Shown here in pieces: positions 28,901-36,662 of a stretch of DNA of 64,000 nt. This DNA comes from DATGSL01 sp964645585. Lineage in GTDB: Bacteria; Verrucomicrobiota; Verrucomicrobiia; Opitutales; T3Sed10-336. The notes beneath the pieces are model-generated. The model did no database searches. It was not told the DNA's origin and saw only the letters and a program-made list of their open reading frames with translations. Position numbers and translations under genes: made by a program. Every line of letters begins with the position of its first letter. Position 1 is the stretch's first letter. The DNA lies in NCBI GenBank assembly GCA_964645585.1, contig CAZYAN010000012.1:1-64000 (forward strand). Reading direction: 5' to 3'.

Positions 28901-29120
28901 GGAAGCAGGGGTGCAGGAAGGTGAATTTCTGCTGCGGTTCTGGCCGATCTACGCGCGGCGGAGTTACTTCCTTGAAAGCAGCAGTCAACTCGGGTCTGGC
29001 TGGTCGCCGCAAACGGCAACGGAAACGACCACCGACGAGGGCATTCGCGAGTTTCGCGTGAATTTACCAGCCGGTGAGCAGCGATTTTTCCGTCTGTTGA
29101 TCGAACCGCTAGTCGAGTGA
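25932..29120 (+). CDS. Exported LVIVD-propeller and Ig-domain surface protein
   Basis: This 1062-residue protein starts at the ATG at 25932, which opens a signal peptide. Residues about 24-295 form a beta-sandwich ('IYFSDNFDTDTSGNWTI'-type jelly roll). Residues about 310-640 hold five or six LVIVD-type propeller blades ('GVGIYDISDPANPVLAADY', 'VHIVDLSDPYNPVW', 'VKVFNISDPYHPVFVRDI', 'VRFFDISDPSNPRLM', 'LQVFDISDPMRPVRVGYY'). Two Ig-like domains follow ('YQWRRNGSPMPGATSAVLEI', 'YQWYYNGEVIEGAEASSL'), then a fibronectin-like segment. The C-terminus has a 'DHDGDGWSVWAEFLSG' loop and the 'YFLESSSQL ... FFRLLIEPL' ending shared with other exported proteins here. It is likely an adhesive or binding protein; no catalytic residues are evident. 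Confidence 0.85.
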   Translation: MRFLRFGSYFFAIGLAAAAVAEEPEIYFSDNFDTDTSGNWTILSAKPAGDDWSAVFSYDYSADGIPPAPNASGGTTSGVKLSLNHQSGDTYGVHLVPAGQHFSGDYVLKLDLWINYPGPLSTGGPGSTEFAGFGIGVNGTNLSLFGNPGADGAWFAVDGDGGNGQDYRAYKGHEYEHPSSGQYAAGTTSSARGASHSYYENAFPGGQTAPPLQQSLYPSQTGSTRAGRIGFAWREVEIQVRGGTVRWLIDGVLIAQLAQDRGSGSFQTAGNIALSYVDHNPSISDPDVGYVLFDNVRVEELLPEPVPGNIPLVGHINAFGQQYGGVGGDGDIAVTGTFLNNNTNGVGIYDISDPANPVLAADYNPLGGETRFEDVWVRDGIGYFGCWRVSGGGGQNGVHIVDLSDPYNPVWRASIDPSINGHPQVHTLFLDGDYLYTAAHRPSVIGRTVKVFNISDPYHPVFVRDIPTTETDKVHQITVKNGRLFTSGWSGRTDIFDVSDVENAAVYLGTAESGPNSHSSWPTEDGNVLIVCREIAGGDVRFFDISDPSNPRLMLILDDTNVGIGDFIPHNPVVVGDLLFISWYENGLQVFDISDPMRPVRVGYYATGGSGLTWDGNWGVYPLNGLDRVLLSDMSEGLFIVDASNVLEDTDNYPPLLVEMPVDQELAEGSNAVFSVTVTGSEPMTYQWRRNGSPMPGATSAVLEITDIGLSDGGNYSVTVSNAAGQITSTAGSLTVIPAGEATPPQIHSEPQSQVATPGQIVQFSVTASGTPQLRYQWYYNGEVIEGAEASSLSVGPVLLTHEGNYSVRISNSAGEVLSAEAELTIDDSLFFYDIRVAAGAYSAVVSWKSRVPATGVIEHGAPHHFETETAIVPMHAEFDFTAPATSRVTAVHSTMIGGLPPASVWSFRIVGYTDNGNTRHESPEFLFWTEPSAKGDEAELPDWWLEHFFEDAGEIDPEVDHDGDGWSVWAEFLSGTSPIDPASGPQFSVEAGVQEGEFLLRFWPIYARRSYFLESSSQLGSGWSPQTATETTTDEGIREFRVNLPAGEQRFFRLLIEPLVE

Positions 29121-29299
29121 TTCTTCGCACGACGAACGAATCAGGGGCTTAGGCACTGAGGGCTGAGCTATTACGAGCGGACGCAAACGGATCCCTGTTC
29201 CCGTTCTAATTGGAGTCGCTTTACGGCGAAGGATTGACCGGCTGATGGGCATCGGCTAGAACGGCGATTTTCTATGGCAGGCCAGAGAGCAGGAGACGC

Positions 29300-30892
29300 A
29301 TGAAATCCTTCGTCATCGACATTCCCGTGCCTTCAATGGGGGCCACCGTCAATGAACTCACGCTGATCGACATTTTTGTTGAACCGGGTGCCAAAATGAC
29401 TAAGGGGGAGCGAGTTGCCGAGTTCGAGAGCGATAAATCCGTTTTCGATTTCGAAGCTCCGTGCGACGGAGAGGTTCAGGCTGTTTTTTGCCGCGCCGGA
29501 GATGTTGTCGCTGCCGACGGGCCGTTTCTGCGGGTCGGAACGGCCGACGAGAGTTTGCGGCACCTCGAGGTTAAAGAAGAGACATCCGCGGAGACCGTTG
29601 TGGCGCAGGGAAAATCATCCGATGAAAAGGTCCTGATGAAAACTGCAGCGGCCCCGTCCGATCGCTCCGGAAGCCGCCCTTCCATTGCCAGCCGCCCGCG
29701 GCCGCCATCTCCTTCAGGCGGCGGGCGGCCTTCCCTCTGGACTCCGCGCGCGACGAAGATCGCCCGGGAAAACGGCATCGACCCGGGAACTGTCGAGATA
29801 ACGGGAACCGGTCCCGGTGGTCGCGTATCGGGAGAGGATGTTTTGCGGTTTCTTGAGTCTCGCGCGTCGGCTTCGGTTGAGGCGCAGCCAGAATCTGGAG
29901 GGGCTGGCCAGACAGAGACGGTTTGCGTGGCTGGAATCGGTTACGCCATCCCGAAGAATATCAGGTCCAACAAAGAGATTCTCAAAGCGTTTCCCGACAT
30001 GACTGAGGAGGAGATCCTCCGCATCACCGGGATCGAGCAGCGGTATTACGCTGGTGAAGACGAATCGGCGACGAGTCTCGCGAAAGTCGCGGTTACGCAC
30101 GCGCTGGCGCAGGCCGGCATGGATGTTCGCGAAATCGACGGGATTATCATGGCGACCATTTTGCCGGATCAGCCGGTTCCCAGCGCGGCGAGCGCGCTCG
30201 CTCGTGAGCTCGGCGTCCCGGCCGCGCTGGCCTTCGACCTCAATGCGGCCTGCTCTGGCTGGCTTTACGCGCTCGAACTTGGGCGTGCGCTGATCCGAGG
30301 AGGAAGCGCGCAAAAGGTGCTTGTCGTCACGGCTGAGCTGCTGTCGCGCATCACAAATCCCAAAGACCATGCGACGGCATTTCTTTTTGGCGACGGTGCC
30401 GGGGCTGCCATCTTGACGAGCGACGGCGGCGGGCACCGGTTACACCGGATGGCGCTGAGCGGTGATGCGGAGTATTTTGACGCGATCCAGCGTCCCGGAG
30501 GCGGGGCGCGGATGCTGCTGCCAAACCCGAAGAATATCGAGCAGTTTTACCTGTTCATGAACGGGCCGGTCGTTTTTAAACGAGCCGTAATCGCGTTTGC
30601 AGATATCATTGAGCAAACGCTGATCCGTCAAAAGATGTCGCCCGACGATGTTTCCTGGATCGTGCCGCACCAAGCGAACGAGCGCATCCTCCGAGCGGTG
30701 AGCAAGCGGATCGGGATACCGTTTGAAAAGTTTGTTGTGACGATCGGCAAATACGGGAATACATCGGCCGCTTCGGTCTCAATGGCACTCGGCTGGGCCT
30801 CCGAAGAGGAAATTTTTGAGCCGGGCGACCGAATCATCTTCTGTTCGGTCGGCGCTGGCTTCACCTTTGCGGGCGGTTTGCTCGTTTGGTAG
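29300..30892 (+). CDS. Lipoyl domain - E3-binding domain - ketoacyl-ACP synthase III fusion
   Basis: This 530-residue protein has three parts. Residues 1-83 are a lipoyl domain with K46 in 'EFESDKSVFDFEAP', the expected lipoylation site. Residues 147-184 are a peripheral-subunit (E3)-binding domain ('PRATKIARENGIDPGTV', 'GTGPGGRVSGEDVLRFL'). Residues 207-530 are a FabH-type condensing enzyme with triad C318 ('NAACSGW'), H457 ('VPHQAN') and N487 ('GKYGNTSAAS'). The first two parts belong to E2 subunits of 2-oxoacid dehydrogenases, but the E2 acyltransferase is replaced by a condensing enzyme. AGGAG precedes the ATG. No E1 or E3 gene is adjacent. A plausible role is direct use of an acyl-lipoyl group to start fatty-acid chains; this is inference. 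Confidence 0.92.
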   Translation: MKSFVIDIPVPSMGATVNELTLIDIFVEPGAKMTKGERVAEFESDKSVFDFEAPCDGEVQAVFCRAGDVVAADGPFLRVGTADESLRHLEVKEETSAETVVAQGKSSDEKVLMKTAAAPSDRSGSRPSIASRPRPPSPSGGGRPSLWTPRATKIARENGIDPGTVEITGTGPGGRVSGEDVLRFLESRASASVEAQPESGGAGQTETVCVAGIGYAIPKNIRSNKEILKAFPDMTEEEILRITGIEQRYYAGEDESATSLAKVAVTHALAQAGMDVREIDGIIMATILPDQPVPSAASALARELGVPAALAFDLNAACSGWLYALELGRALIRGGSAQKVLVVTAELLSRITNPKDHATAFLFGDGAGAAILTSDGGGHRLHRMALSGDAEYFDAIQRPGGGARMLLPNPKNIEQFYLFMNGPVVFKRAVIAFADIIEQTLIRQKMSPDDVSWIVPHQANERILRAVSKRIGIPFEKFVVTIGKYGNTSAASVSMALGWASEEEIFEPGDRIIFCSVGAGFTFAGGLLVW

Positions 30893-30941
30893 CGACGAGA
30901 AGCTGCCGCTGCTTCTAAGAAAAGACGAAGAGCCAGTGGCG

Positions 30942-31235
30942 CTATCCGTTCCGCAGGGCGTTGACCAATTGCTCCTTGTTCATGTGGCTTCGGCCCTGAA
31001 TGCCTTTTTCTTTCGCTCGATTGTAAAGCTCGTCACGGGTTCGCTCTTCGAGTGATCGGTTGGGATTGCCGGTGCCCTGGGATGTTTTTTGGGGAGTCCG
31101 GCCTTCGGTGCGCCGGCGCTTGTTTACCGTGCGTGCCGCGATTTCTTTAGCTCGTTTTTCCCGCACCCCGCGATCCTTGCTGCTCTCCTTGATGTGCTCG
31201 TACTGCCGTTCATCTTTGCGTGTCCATTTTGGCAT
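30942..31235 (-). CDS. Small basic protein with Rho-N-like C-terminal helix pair
   Basis: This 97-residue, strongly charged cytoplasmic protein starts at ATG 31235, with GGAAG eight bases upstream. It opens 'MPKWTRKDERQYEHIKESS' and has a basic central part. The C-terminal 'TRDELYNRAKEKGIQGRSHM' followed by 'NKEQLVNALRNG' fits the Rho termination factor N-terminal (SAP-like) fold. Such small proteins are often labelled plasmid stabilisation or Rho-N proteins and probably bind nucleic acid. It is convergent with the fusion gene, 50 bases apart. Its role is unknown. Confidence 0.8.
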   Translation of the reverse strand: MPKWTRKDERQYEHIKESSKDRGVREKRAKEIAARTVNKRRRTEGRTPQKTSQGTGNPNRSLEERTRDELYNRAKEKGIQGRSHMNKEQLVNALRNG

Positions 31236-31321
31236 CACGTGATCTTCCTTCCTTATGCACAAGATAGGAACGGAGCCTTCCGGCGCAAACCGGGCGCGCA
31301 TTCAGAGTGCGGATCTCTCCG

Positions 31322-32758
31322 CTATCGGAACTCGTGAAACTCGCGAGGCGCATCCGCGTTATTGGATGTGCCCGCGGATCCGTCATCCAGCTCCAGCGGG
31401 TAGTGGAGGTGGAAAACTGTCCCGGTTTCGTCGGAACGAACGAGCGCGAGATCGGCCTCAAGGTTCTTTGCTAGACGCTGGCTGATCGCGAGCCCGAGCC
31501 CGCTGCCGCCGCTGCGGCCGCTTCTTCCGGCGGTGAAGAGATGAGGCCGGATCTCTTCCGGGATTCCCGGGCCCTCGTCGCCGATTTCAAAAGCGATCTC
31601 CGTCGGGCGGCGCATGATGTGGACCCAGATCCGTTTTCCAGCGGGCGTCAGAGCAACGGCGTTGTCGATCAGATTGACGAGGATCAGGAGGAGGATGTTT
31701 GCCGCGTGTCCCGGAAGGAGGGCTTCGCCGCTCCGTTTCTGTTCAAGATGGAGGCCGGCGGCTGTCGCTTTTGGACGGAGCTTTTCGGCAAGCACGGCTT
31801 CGAGTTCCTCGAGGGTGAGTTGAAACGAAGTGGTCGCGTCCTGTTCTCGGAGAACCTCGACGACGTCATCAACGAGGGTCCGGATTTTGTTGGTCGCATC
31901 AGCGAGCTGCTTCCAGCTTTCCGGAGACGGTCCGCGAGTCAGCTCGGCATCGCGCGTTTGCAGAAATAGATCCAAGCTTGTAAGCGGATTGCGGATACCA
32001 TGAATCAGATGGGACGTCACAGCGCCGACCGCTGATGTGCGCGCGGTGAGGGAAAGGTCCTGATTGGCCTTGATCAGGCGCCGGGTTTGCGCCATCAGGG
32101 CGCGGTGGGAGCGGGTGAGACGGATGAAGGCAAGGGCGGCCACTGTGATGATTGCGGTGACACCGATTCCGAACGCTGTTCCGGCCTGGATAAGGAGGGT
32201 GCGGTCGAGTTGGGCAAATTCGTCATGCACCTGGCTGCCATCGATGATGTATTGGATCATGGCGATGATCTGGCCGGTCGTCTGGTCGTGAAGAGGAATG
32301 ACAATTTCTTCTAACGGAACCTGTTCGGTGACCTGCTCGCTCGGCGGTTCCTCAAAGAATGTTTGCAGGTCGGAGTGCGGGTCGAATTCGGCAATCGGCT
32401 CCCCGCGTATAAGCTGGGCCCGCTCCTGTGCCGACAGGACATCTTCCGGAACGTTGTAGGGGAACGAGAGGAGAAAGTCGCCGTGGAGATCGAAGAGGCG
32501 CACCGCGAGCACGCCGCGGAGTTTAGATGTTTGCAGGGCAATGCTTAGTTCGTCGAGCGGGGCCGCTTCATCGGTGATTTGCAGCATCCTCGCCACGGCC
32601 GCGAGAACGTGCGCGTCGCGGTCGAGAATCTGTTGGCGGATTTCACGGCGACTTTGCAGCGCAAGCACGAGGACGACCGCGGCAAATACCGCGGAAACGC
32701 TCCCAATCGCAAAGGACCAGGTTTTCCAAGAGGGCGCTTTTTCGACGGCTCCGCTCAT
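31322..32758 (-). CDS. Membrane sensor histidine kinase of the sigma-54 locus
   Basis: This 478-residue protein starts at ATG 32758 (AGGGGC eight bases upstream). TM1 is at about 13-34, a periplasmic sensor of roughly 145 residues with no recognised motif follows, then TM2 near 180-203. The cytoplasmic part has 'HLIHGIRNPLTSLDLFLQ' (H box), 'VNLIDNAVALTP' (N box), 'IGDEGPGIPEEI' (G1) and 'SGLGLAISQRLAKNL' (G2). No HAMP or PAS domain is evident. It is the last gene of the operon at 31322-36386; the likely partner is the NtrC-type regulator at 36663-38066, encoded just upstream of the operon promoter. Confidence 0.92.
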   Translation of the reverse strand: MSGAVEKAPSWKTWSFAIGSVSAVFAAVVLVLALQSRREIRQQILDRDAHVLAAVARMLQITDEAAPLDELSIALQTSKLRGVLAVRLFDLHGDFLLSFPYNVPEDVLSAQERAQLIRGEPIAEFDPHSDLQTFFEEPPSEQVTEQVPLEEIVIPLHDQTTGQIIAMIQYIIDGSQVHDEFAQLDRTLLIQAGTAFGIGVTAIITVAALAFIRLTRSHRALMAQTRRLIKANQDLSLTARTSAVGAVTSHLIHGIRNPLTSLDLFLQTRDAELTRGPSPESWKQLADATNKIRTLVDDVVEVLREQDATTSFQLTLEELEAVLAEKLRPKATAAGLHLEQKRSGEALLPGHAANILLLILVNLIDNAVALTPAGKRIWVHIMRRPTEIAFEIGDEGPGIPEEIRPHLFTAGRSGRSGGSGLGLAISQRLAKNLEADLALVRSDETGTVFHLHYPLELDDGSAGTSNNADAPREFHEFR

Positions 32759-32786
32759 CGTTGCCCCTATTTCGATCACATTTTTT

Positions 32787-33995
32787 TCACAATTGCCATC
32801 CCAGACCGACGGTCCAAGTGTCGACGGAGTATTCCTCGGGAGCATCCCGGGATTCGACAAAATCCCGCGAATACGTGAGAAACACCTCGATCTGTTCGCC
32901 CAGTGCGCGCCGCACCTCAAACGTCAGTCCCGCATTCTCGCGCCGTCGGCGCGAACCTTCCTGTTCAACTCGCTGAACGCCATACCGGTATTGTGAGAAA
33001 CGCGCGGTTGCTTCGACCAACCAAAGCTTGTTATCCCAAGCAATTCCTTGGCGAAGTGAGAACCGATCGTAGGAATAGTAATTGGAAATCGCATCGCGAA
33101 CCAGATCGATTCCGGCGACGGTCGAACTGCTCCAGTGCCCGGATTCCCCCCAAACCTGCCGAATCCCGAACTCCCAGGCATACTGGTGCTGCCTCGCCTT
33201 CTTGTTATTGATCACGCTGGCGTCGTCGCGGAACGCACGGCGATCGTCATCGCTTCTGTATGTGTAGTCAAATCCGGCGGTGAACTTGGTTTGCCCAGGT
33301 TCCCAGCTGATTTTGACCCCGGCGCCGGTCTCCCAGAAGGCACTGACATTTTTGTCCCGGGGCAGATGGCGACTGACAATCGGGCCTGTTTCGAGGGACA
33401 AGTTGTCGCGCCGCAGCAGGCGAAGAACCGGCCGGAAACCGGCACCGATGGCGCGCAAACGCAGGCGCTCGCGTTCTCCGTCCGTCATTTCAACTTCGAG
33501 GACTTGGTCGAGGTAATAGACCTGAAGCGGAACCGAGATCGCGTAGAGGGCCGAAGGCGATCGGTCGTAACGGACCACCAGTGCCACAAATGTGTCATTG
33601 GGCAGGCCGGATTCGAACTCGAGATGTTGCGAACTCACCAGCAGCGAGAGTGAATCCAAGCTTCCGAGCCGGATCAGGGAAGCATCGAATCCGCCCAGGA
33701 GGAACGCGCCGCCTTCTTCACCGGAGGGTGCGAGAAAAACATTGTCACGATAACCGGCGCCGGCGGAGAGGCTTACCGATTTGTCCCAGATTATTTCAAA
33801 GGCTGGCTGCAAGAGCGCATCCAGGTCGAGCGTTCCGAGGTCATCACCGCGCAGCCAGCCTTCAAGAAAGTCATCGCCGGCTGAGGGTGCGGCATCGTTC
33901 GGTTGTGGTTCGGCGGCGAGAGATTGGGAAGCGCGGCAGATCGGCGGAGAGGTGAGCAGGACGAACCAGAGGAGGTTGAGCGCGAGCCGTTTCAT
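32787..33995 (-). CDS. Outer-membrane beta-barrel protein
   Basis: This 402-residue protein starts at ATG 33995 with a signal peptide (MKRLALNLLWFVLLTSPPICRA). After a short acidic linker, the sequence alternates polar and hydrophobic residues in strands of 8-12 with aromatic belts ('VSLSAGAGYRDNVFLAPSG', 'TKFTAGFDYTYRSDDD', 'QIEVFLTYSRDFVES') and ends 'DTWTVGLGWQL', resembling a barrel-assembly signal ending in an aromatic-rich strand. I count roughly 14-18 strands. No family name is certain; it resembles outer-membrane proteins annotated only as barrels. Gaps to its neighbours are 19 and 28 bases. Confidence 0.82.
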   Translation of the reverse strand: MKRLALNLLWFVLLTSPPICRASQSLAAEPQPNDAAPSAGDDFLEGWLRGDDLGTLDLDALLQPAFEIIWDKSVSLSAGAGYRDNVFLAPSGEEGGAFLLGGFDASLIRLGSLDSLSLLVSSQHLEFESGLPNDTFVALVVRYDRSPSALYAISVPLQVYYLDQVLEVEMTDGERERLRLRAIGAGFRPVLRLLRRDNLSLETGPIVSRHLPRDKNVSAFWETGAGVKISWEPGQTKFTAGFDYTYRSDDDRRAFRDDASVINNKKARQHQYAWEFGIRQVWGESGHWSSSTVAGIDLVRDAISNYYSYDRFSLRQGIAWDNKLWLVEATARFSQYRYGVQRVEQEGSRRRRENAGLTFEVRRALGEQIEVFLTYSRDFVESRDAPEEYSVDTWTVGLGWQL

Positions 33996-34014
33996 ACAGC
34001 CTGGCTGGATGCAG

Positions 34015-35526
34015 TCACAGGCGGGTGATGAGCAGTCGGAAGAATCCGCGGTCTTTTCCTGGAGGCGCGTCACTCCGCCAAGTTTGGACGGCGGCCGGTT
34101 GTCCGATCAGTTCGTGATCAACGTCGATCCAGGTGACCAGATCTTCCGAGAATTGCGGCCGCCATTGAAGATCGCCTTTTCGCAGGTCCGCGAAAAATTG
34201 AAAGGCTTCACCGAAAACCGTCATCTCGAGTTCAGGGAGGAGCTGGAGATCGGAGGAGTCGAGGGTCCCGCTGAAGGCGTACGCCAAAAGATTTGGAATG
34301 CCGGTTCCCGAAGGATCCGCAAGCGGCTCTTGTTCAGGAAGAGCGAGGTCGGGAAAGCTTGCGATCCAATCGTGATAATATCTTTCGGACAAACCGTCAC
34401 GGTTTCTCCCGGAACCGAATGCCGGCCAGGTGGAAACGGCGAGCCCGCTGGTCGTCTCAAAGGCATAGAGATTGCCATCGCGGCTCCCGATATAGACAAT
34501 GCCGTTTGGCGCCAGCATCGGTGAGGAATCACTTGGCCCTCCTATAGCGATCCTCCAATTGAGCGTTCCGTCGGATCGCACCGAATACAGGTATCCATCG
34601 CGGGACGCAAAAAATACATCGCCATCCGCGCTCACTGCCGGTGAGGAATAGACCGGTCCATCGGCCGCATAAGGGGGCCATTTCAACGTGCCGTTCGCCG
34701 GATCGAACGCGTAGAGATGATTGTCGCCGGAGCCGACGTAGACCGTGTCATCCGGGCCGATGGCGGGAGAGGAATCGACGAGACCGCCGGTCGTGTATTC
34801 CCAGATCAAGAATCCACCTGTTGAAAGCGCCAGAAGGCGGTCGCCCGCGCCGATGAAAATGATGCCCTCCTGTCCGATCGCCGGCGAGGAGAAGACGATG
34901 TCTTCCGCATAATAATTCCAGAGCAAGGTTCCGCTCGAATCGACGGCATAGATGTACCCATCCCAAGAGCCAAAATAAATCGCGTCTTCAGATTCCGAAT
35001 ACGCAGGAGAGGAATCGATCCACCCGTCGGTAGGAAAGGACCAAACCATCCCGCCGTCGGGCGCAATCGCATAAACGGAAAAATCTCCTGAGCCGACGTA
35101 CACCGTTCCATCCGGGGCAATGGTCGGCGAGGAAAAGATGAAATTCGCGGTGGGAAACGGTGAAGACCAAACGGGGGTCCCCTCAAAGTCGAAAGCGTGG
35201 AGATTAAAATCCCAATCGCCGATATAAACGGTGCCGTCTGGATCGACGGCTGGCGTGGAATCGATCGAGAACGCGGGGCTCGACGGTGCTGTCCAGCGCT
35301 GGGAGCCGTCCGGGTTGATCGCATGAAGGAACCCGTCGTCGGATCCGACATAGAGGGTGCCGTCCCAAGCGAGTGCAGGGGATGAATCGATTTTTCCACC
35401 CGCTTCGGTGTAGGTCCACACGGAGGCCGGATCCGCGCGGAGCGGAAAGGGCCGTCCGGCCGCGGCGAGCACGATAGCGGCGATTGTGACAAGACAGAGA
35501 AAACGCGCGGACGGGTGACCGACCAT
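34015..35526 (-). CDS. Exported PQQ-type beta-propeller protein
   Basis: This 503-residue protein starts at ATG 35526 (an upstream TTG at 35568 is less likely) with a signal peptide ending near 'FPLRA'. Residues about 35-370 hold eight repeats of the type 'DSSPAIGPDDTVYVGSGDNH' followed by 'LYAFDPANGTLKW', a PQQ-like propeller such as in BamB, without evidence that PQQ is bound. The C-terminus carries a degenerate 'ADPSGTGIPNLLAYAFSG' loop and ends 'FFRLLITRL', the C-terminal module common to exported proteins in this window. It lies between the helical protein and the barrel in the sigma-54 operon, suggesting that it works with the barrel at the outer membrane. Confidence 0.87.
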   Translation of the reverse strand: MVGHPSARFLCLVTIAAIVLAAAGRPFPLRADPASVWTYTEAGGKIDSSPALAWDGTLYVGSDDGFLHAINPDGSQRWTAPSSPAFSIDSTPAVDPDGTVYIGDWDFNLHAFDFEGTPVWSSPFPTANFIFSSPTIAPDGTVYVGSGDFSVYAIAPDGGMVWSFPTDGWIDSSPAYSESEDAIYFGSWDGYIYAVDSSGTLLWNYYAEDIVFSSPAIGQEGIIFIGAGDRLLALSTGGFLIWEYTTGGLVDSSPAIGPDDTVYVGSGDNHLYAFDPANGTLKWPPYAADGPVYSSPAVSADGDVFFASRDGYLYSVRSDGTLNWRIAIGGPSDSSPMLAPNGIVYIGSRDGNLYAFETTSGLAVSTWPAFGSGRNRDGLSERYYHDWIASFPDLALPEQEPLADPSGTGIPNLLAYAFSGTLDSSDLQLLPELEMTVFGEAFQFFADLRKGDLQWRPQFSEDLVTWIDVDHELIGQPAAVQTWRSDAPPGKDRGFFRLLITRL

Positions 35527-35729
35527 GCTGGGGATGTTTGGGATGTTGGGGAAACGCCGCAAGTTCAAATGGGCATCCCGGGCATTCCAAGCGAGAACCC
35601 TCCGCGCCGAGGCACCGGATCCAGAGGAAGAATCTTTGTTCTTCTCTGGACGGCGGTCCCGGCGCGGAGGGCTTGCAACCGAATCACTATGAAAAAGATC
35701 CCGTAAAAAAAGCGATGGGTCCGCGCGGC

Positions 35730-36386
35730 CTAGTCCTTGTCGCGGCGCGTCTCCCGGTCTTGGATCACCGTATCGCGAATGGCCCGGGCCTGTTCGCGCT
35801 GCTGGGCGATAAACTGTTCGCGGAGGGCCGCGAGGGCGTCCTTGATTTCCTGTCCGGTCTTTCCTTCGCCAAGGAGGGTGTCGCGGAGTTGACGCATCTG
35901 GTCGAGGTGGCTGTTTCGCGCGTTCCGGAAATTTTCGAGATGTTCGCGAATTGCCTGGGAGGGAGGCTCAGCCCGGGGACGGTTTGGATCGGGCGCGATA
36001 TTTGGAATCGGAAGATCGCCGGGAATAACCAGTTCCGCGGCGGACTCCCGAATATCCTCACTGAGCTCGCGGAGATTGCGGATCGCCTGGAGGTTCGCCG
36101 GGTTTCCTTCAAATTCTCGGATCTTCGCGCGCCGCTGGTCGGGCGTCAGATCGCGCAGTGTCTTCGCGAATTCCTGCCGGCTCGAGAGTAGTTCCGCTCG
36201 CTGGCTTTGGTATTCTTCGATCTGGAGCTGAAGGTCGAGCGGGATAACATCGAGGATGTCGTCGAGGAGCCCTCCCAGTAAACCGGTTGCTTCCGGCTCC
36301 GTCTGAGCGCGCACCGGCAAAGCGGCGACGGCAAAGAGGATGCTCGCGCTGGCAAAGACGGACAAAGTTGGGATCCGTGTTTTCAT
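35730..36386 (-). CDS. Exported helical (coiled-coil) protein, first gene of the sigma-54 operon
   Basis: This 218-residue protein has a signal peptide (MKTRIPTLSVFASASILFAV, cleavage after PVRA). The rest is highly charged and helical, with heptad-like runs ('LQIEEYQSQRAELLSSRQEF', 'ENFRNARNSHLDQMRQLRDT', 'LREQFIAQQREQARAIRDT') separated by a Pro-rich linker. It contains a 'LTPDQRRAKIREFEG' segment reminiscent of Spy/CpxP-like periplasmic chaperones, but similarity is only general. It is directly downstream of the sigma-54 promoter. The predicted transcript start would leave only about 8 bases before the ATG. Confidence 0.8.
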   Translation of the reverse strand: MKTRIPTLSVFASASILFAVAALPVRAQTEPEATGLLGGLLDDILDVIPLDLQLQIEEYQSQRAELLSSRQEFAKTLRDLTPDQRRAKIREFEGNPANLQAIRNLRELSEDIRESAAELVIPGDLPIPNIAPDPNRPRAEPPSQAIREHLENFRNARNSHLDQMRQLRDTLLGEGKTGQEIKDALAALREQFIAQQREQARAIRDTVIQDRETRRDKD

Positions 36387-36403
36387 CAGTAGCTCTATCG
36401 CTG

Positions 36404-36421
36404 TAGCAGAGGTCGTGCCAA
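36404..36421 (-). promoter_or_regulatory. Sigma-54 (RpoN) promoter
   Basis: On the minus strand the sequence is TTGGCACGACCTCTGCTA. It matches the TGGCACG-N4-TTGC consensus with one mismatch (CTGC for TTGC). The GG and GC dinucleotides are separated by exactly ten bases, as sigma-54 requires. The expected start point is near 36394, eight bases before the ATG of the helical protein. Confidence 0.8.
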
Positions 36422-36495
36422 TTTCACGGAATATTGTAAGATGTTTATGCAGGCTAGGTTATAATTTCACACGCGAGCCTCGATCAAACGCTTTG

Positions 36496-36511
36496 TGGGA
36501 AGTGTTTCCCA
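36496..36511. promoter_or_regulatory. Upstream activator palindrome 1, TGGGAAGTGTTTCCCA
   Basis: This is a perfect 6-4-6 inverted repeat centred about 110 bases upstream of the predicted sigma-54 start. It shares the pattern TGGGnAnnnnTnCCCA with the second palindrome. It is probably a binding site for the NtrC-type regulator encoded next door. Confidence 0.6.
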
Positions 36512-36526
36512 GGTTAGAGGTGCTGT

Positions 36527-36542
36527 TGGGTAAAAATCCCCA
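36527..36542. promoter_or_regulatory. Upstream activator palindrome 2, TGGGTAAAAATCCCCA
   Basis: It has the same TGGGnAnnnnTnCCCA pattern as palindrome 1. The centres are 31 bases apart, close to three helical turns, which places both sites on one face of the DNA. Confidence 0.6.
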
Positions 36543-36662
36543 ATTTCGGCTCGGTGGTCGGAACCGACAAAAACCGTTTTTTGAAATCGTTGTGTTCGGC
36601 GGGTTCATTTCCGAAAACTGTTTCGCACAATCGCGCTAACAGTTCAAGCTAGGGTTTTTACC

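Noticed and set aside
30898..30916. Hairpin AGAAGC/GCTTCT between convergent genes
   Set aside because: Six pairs with a seven-base loop and no T-run on either strand is too weak to call a terminator.
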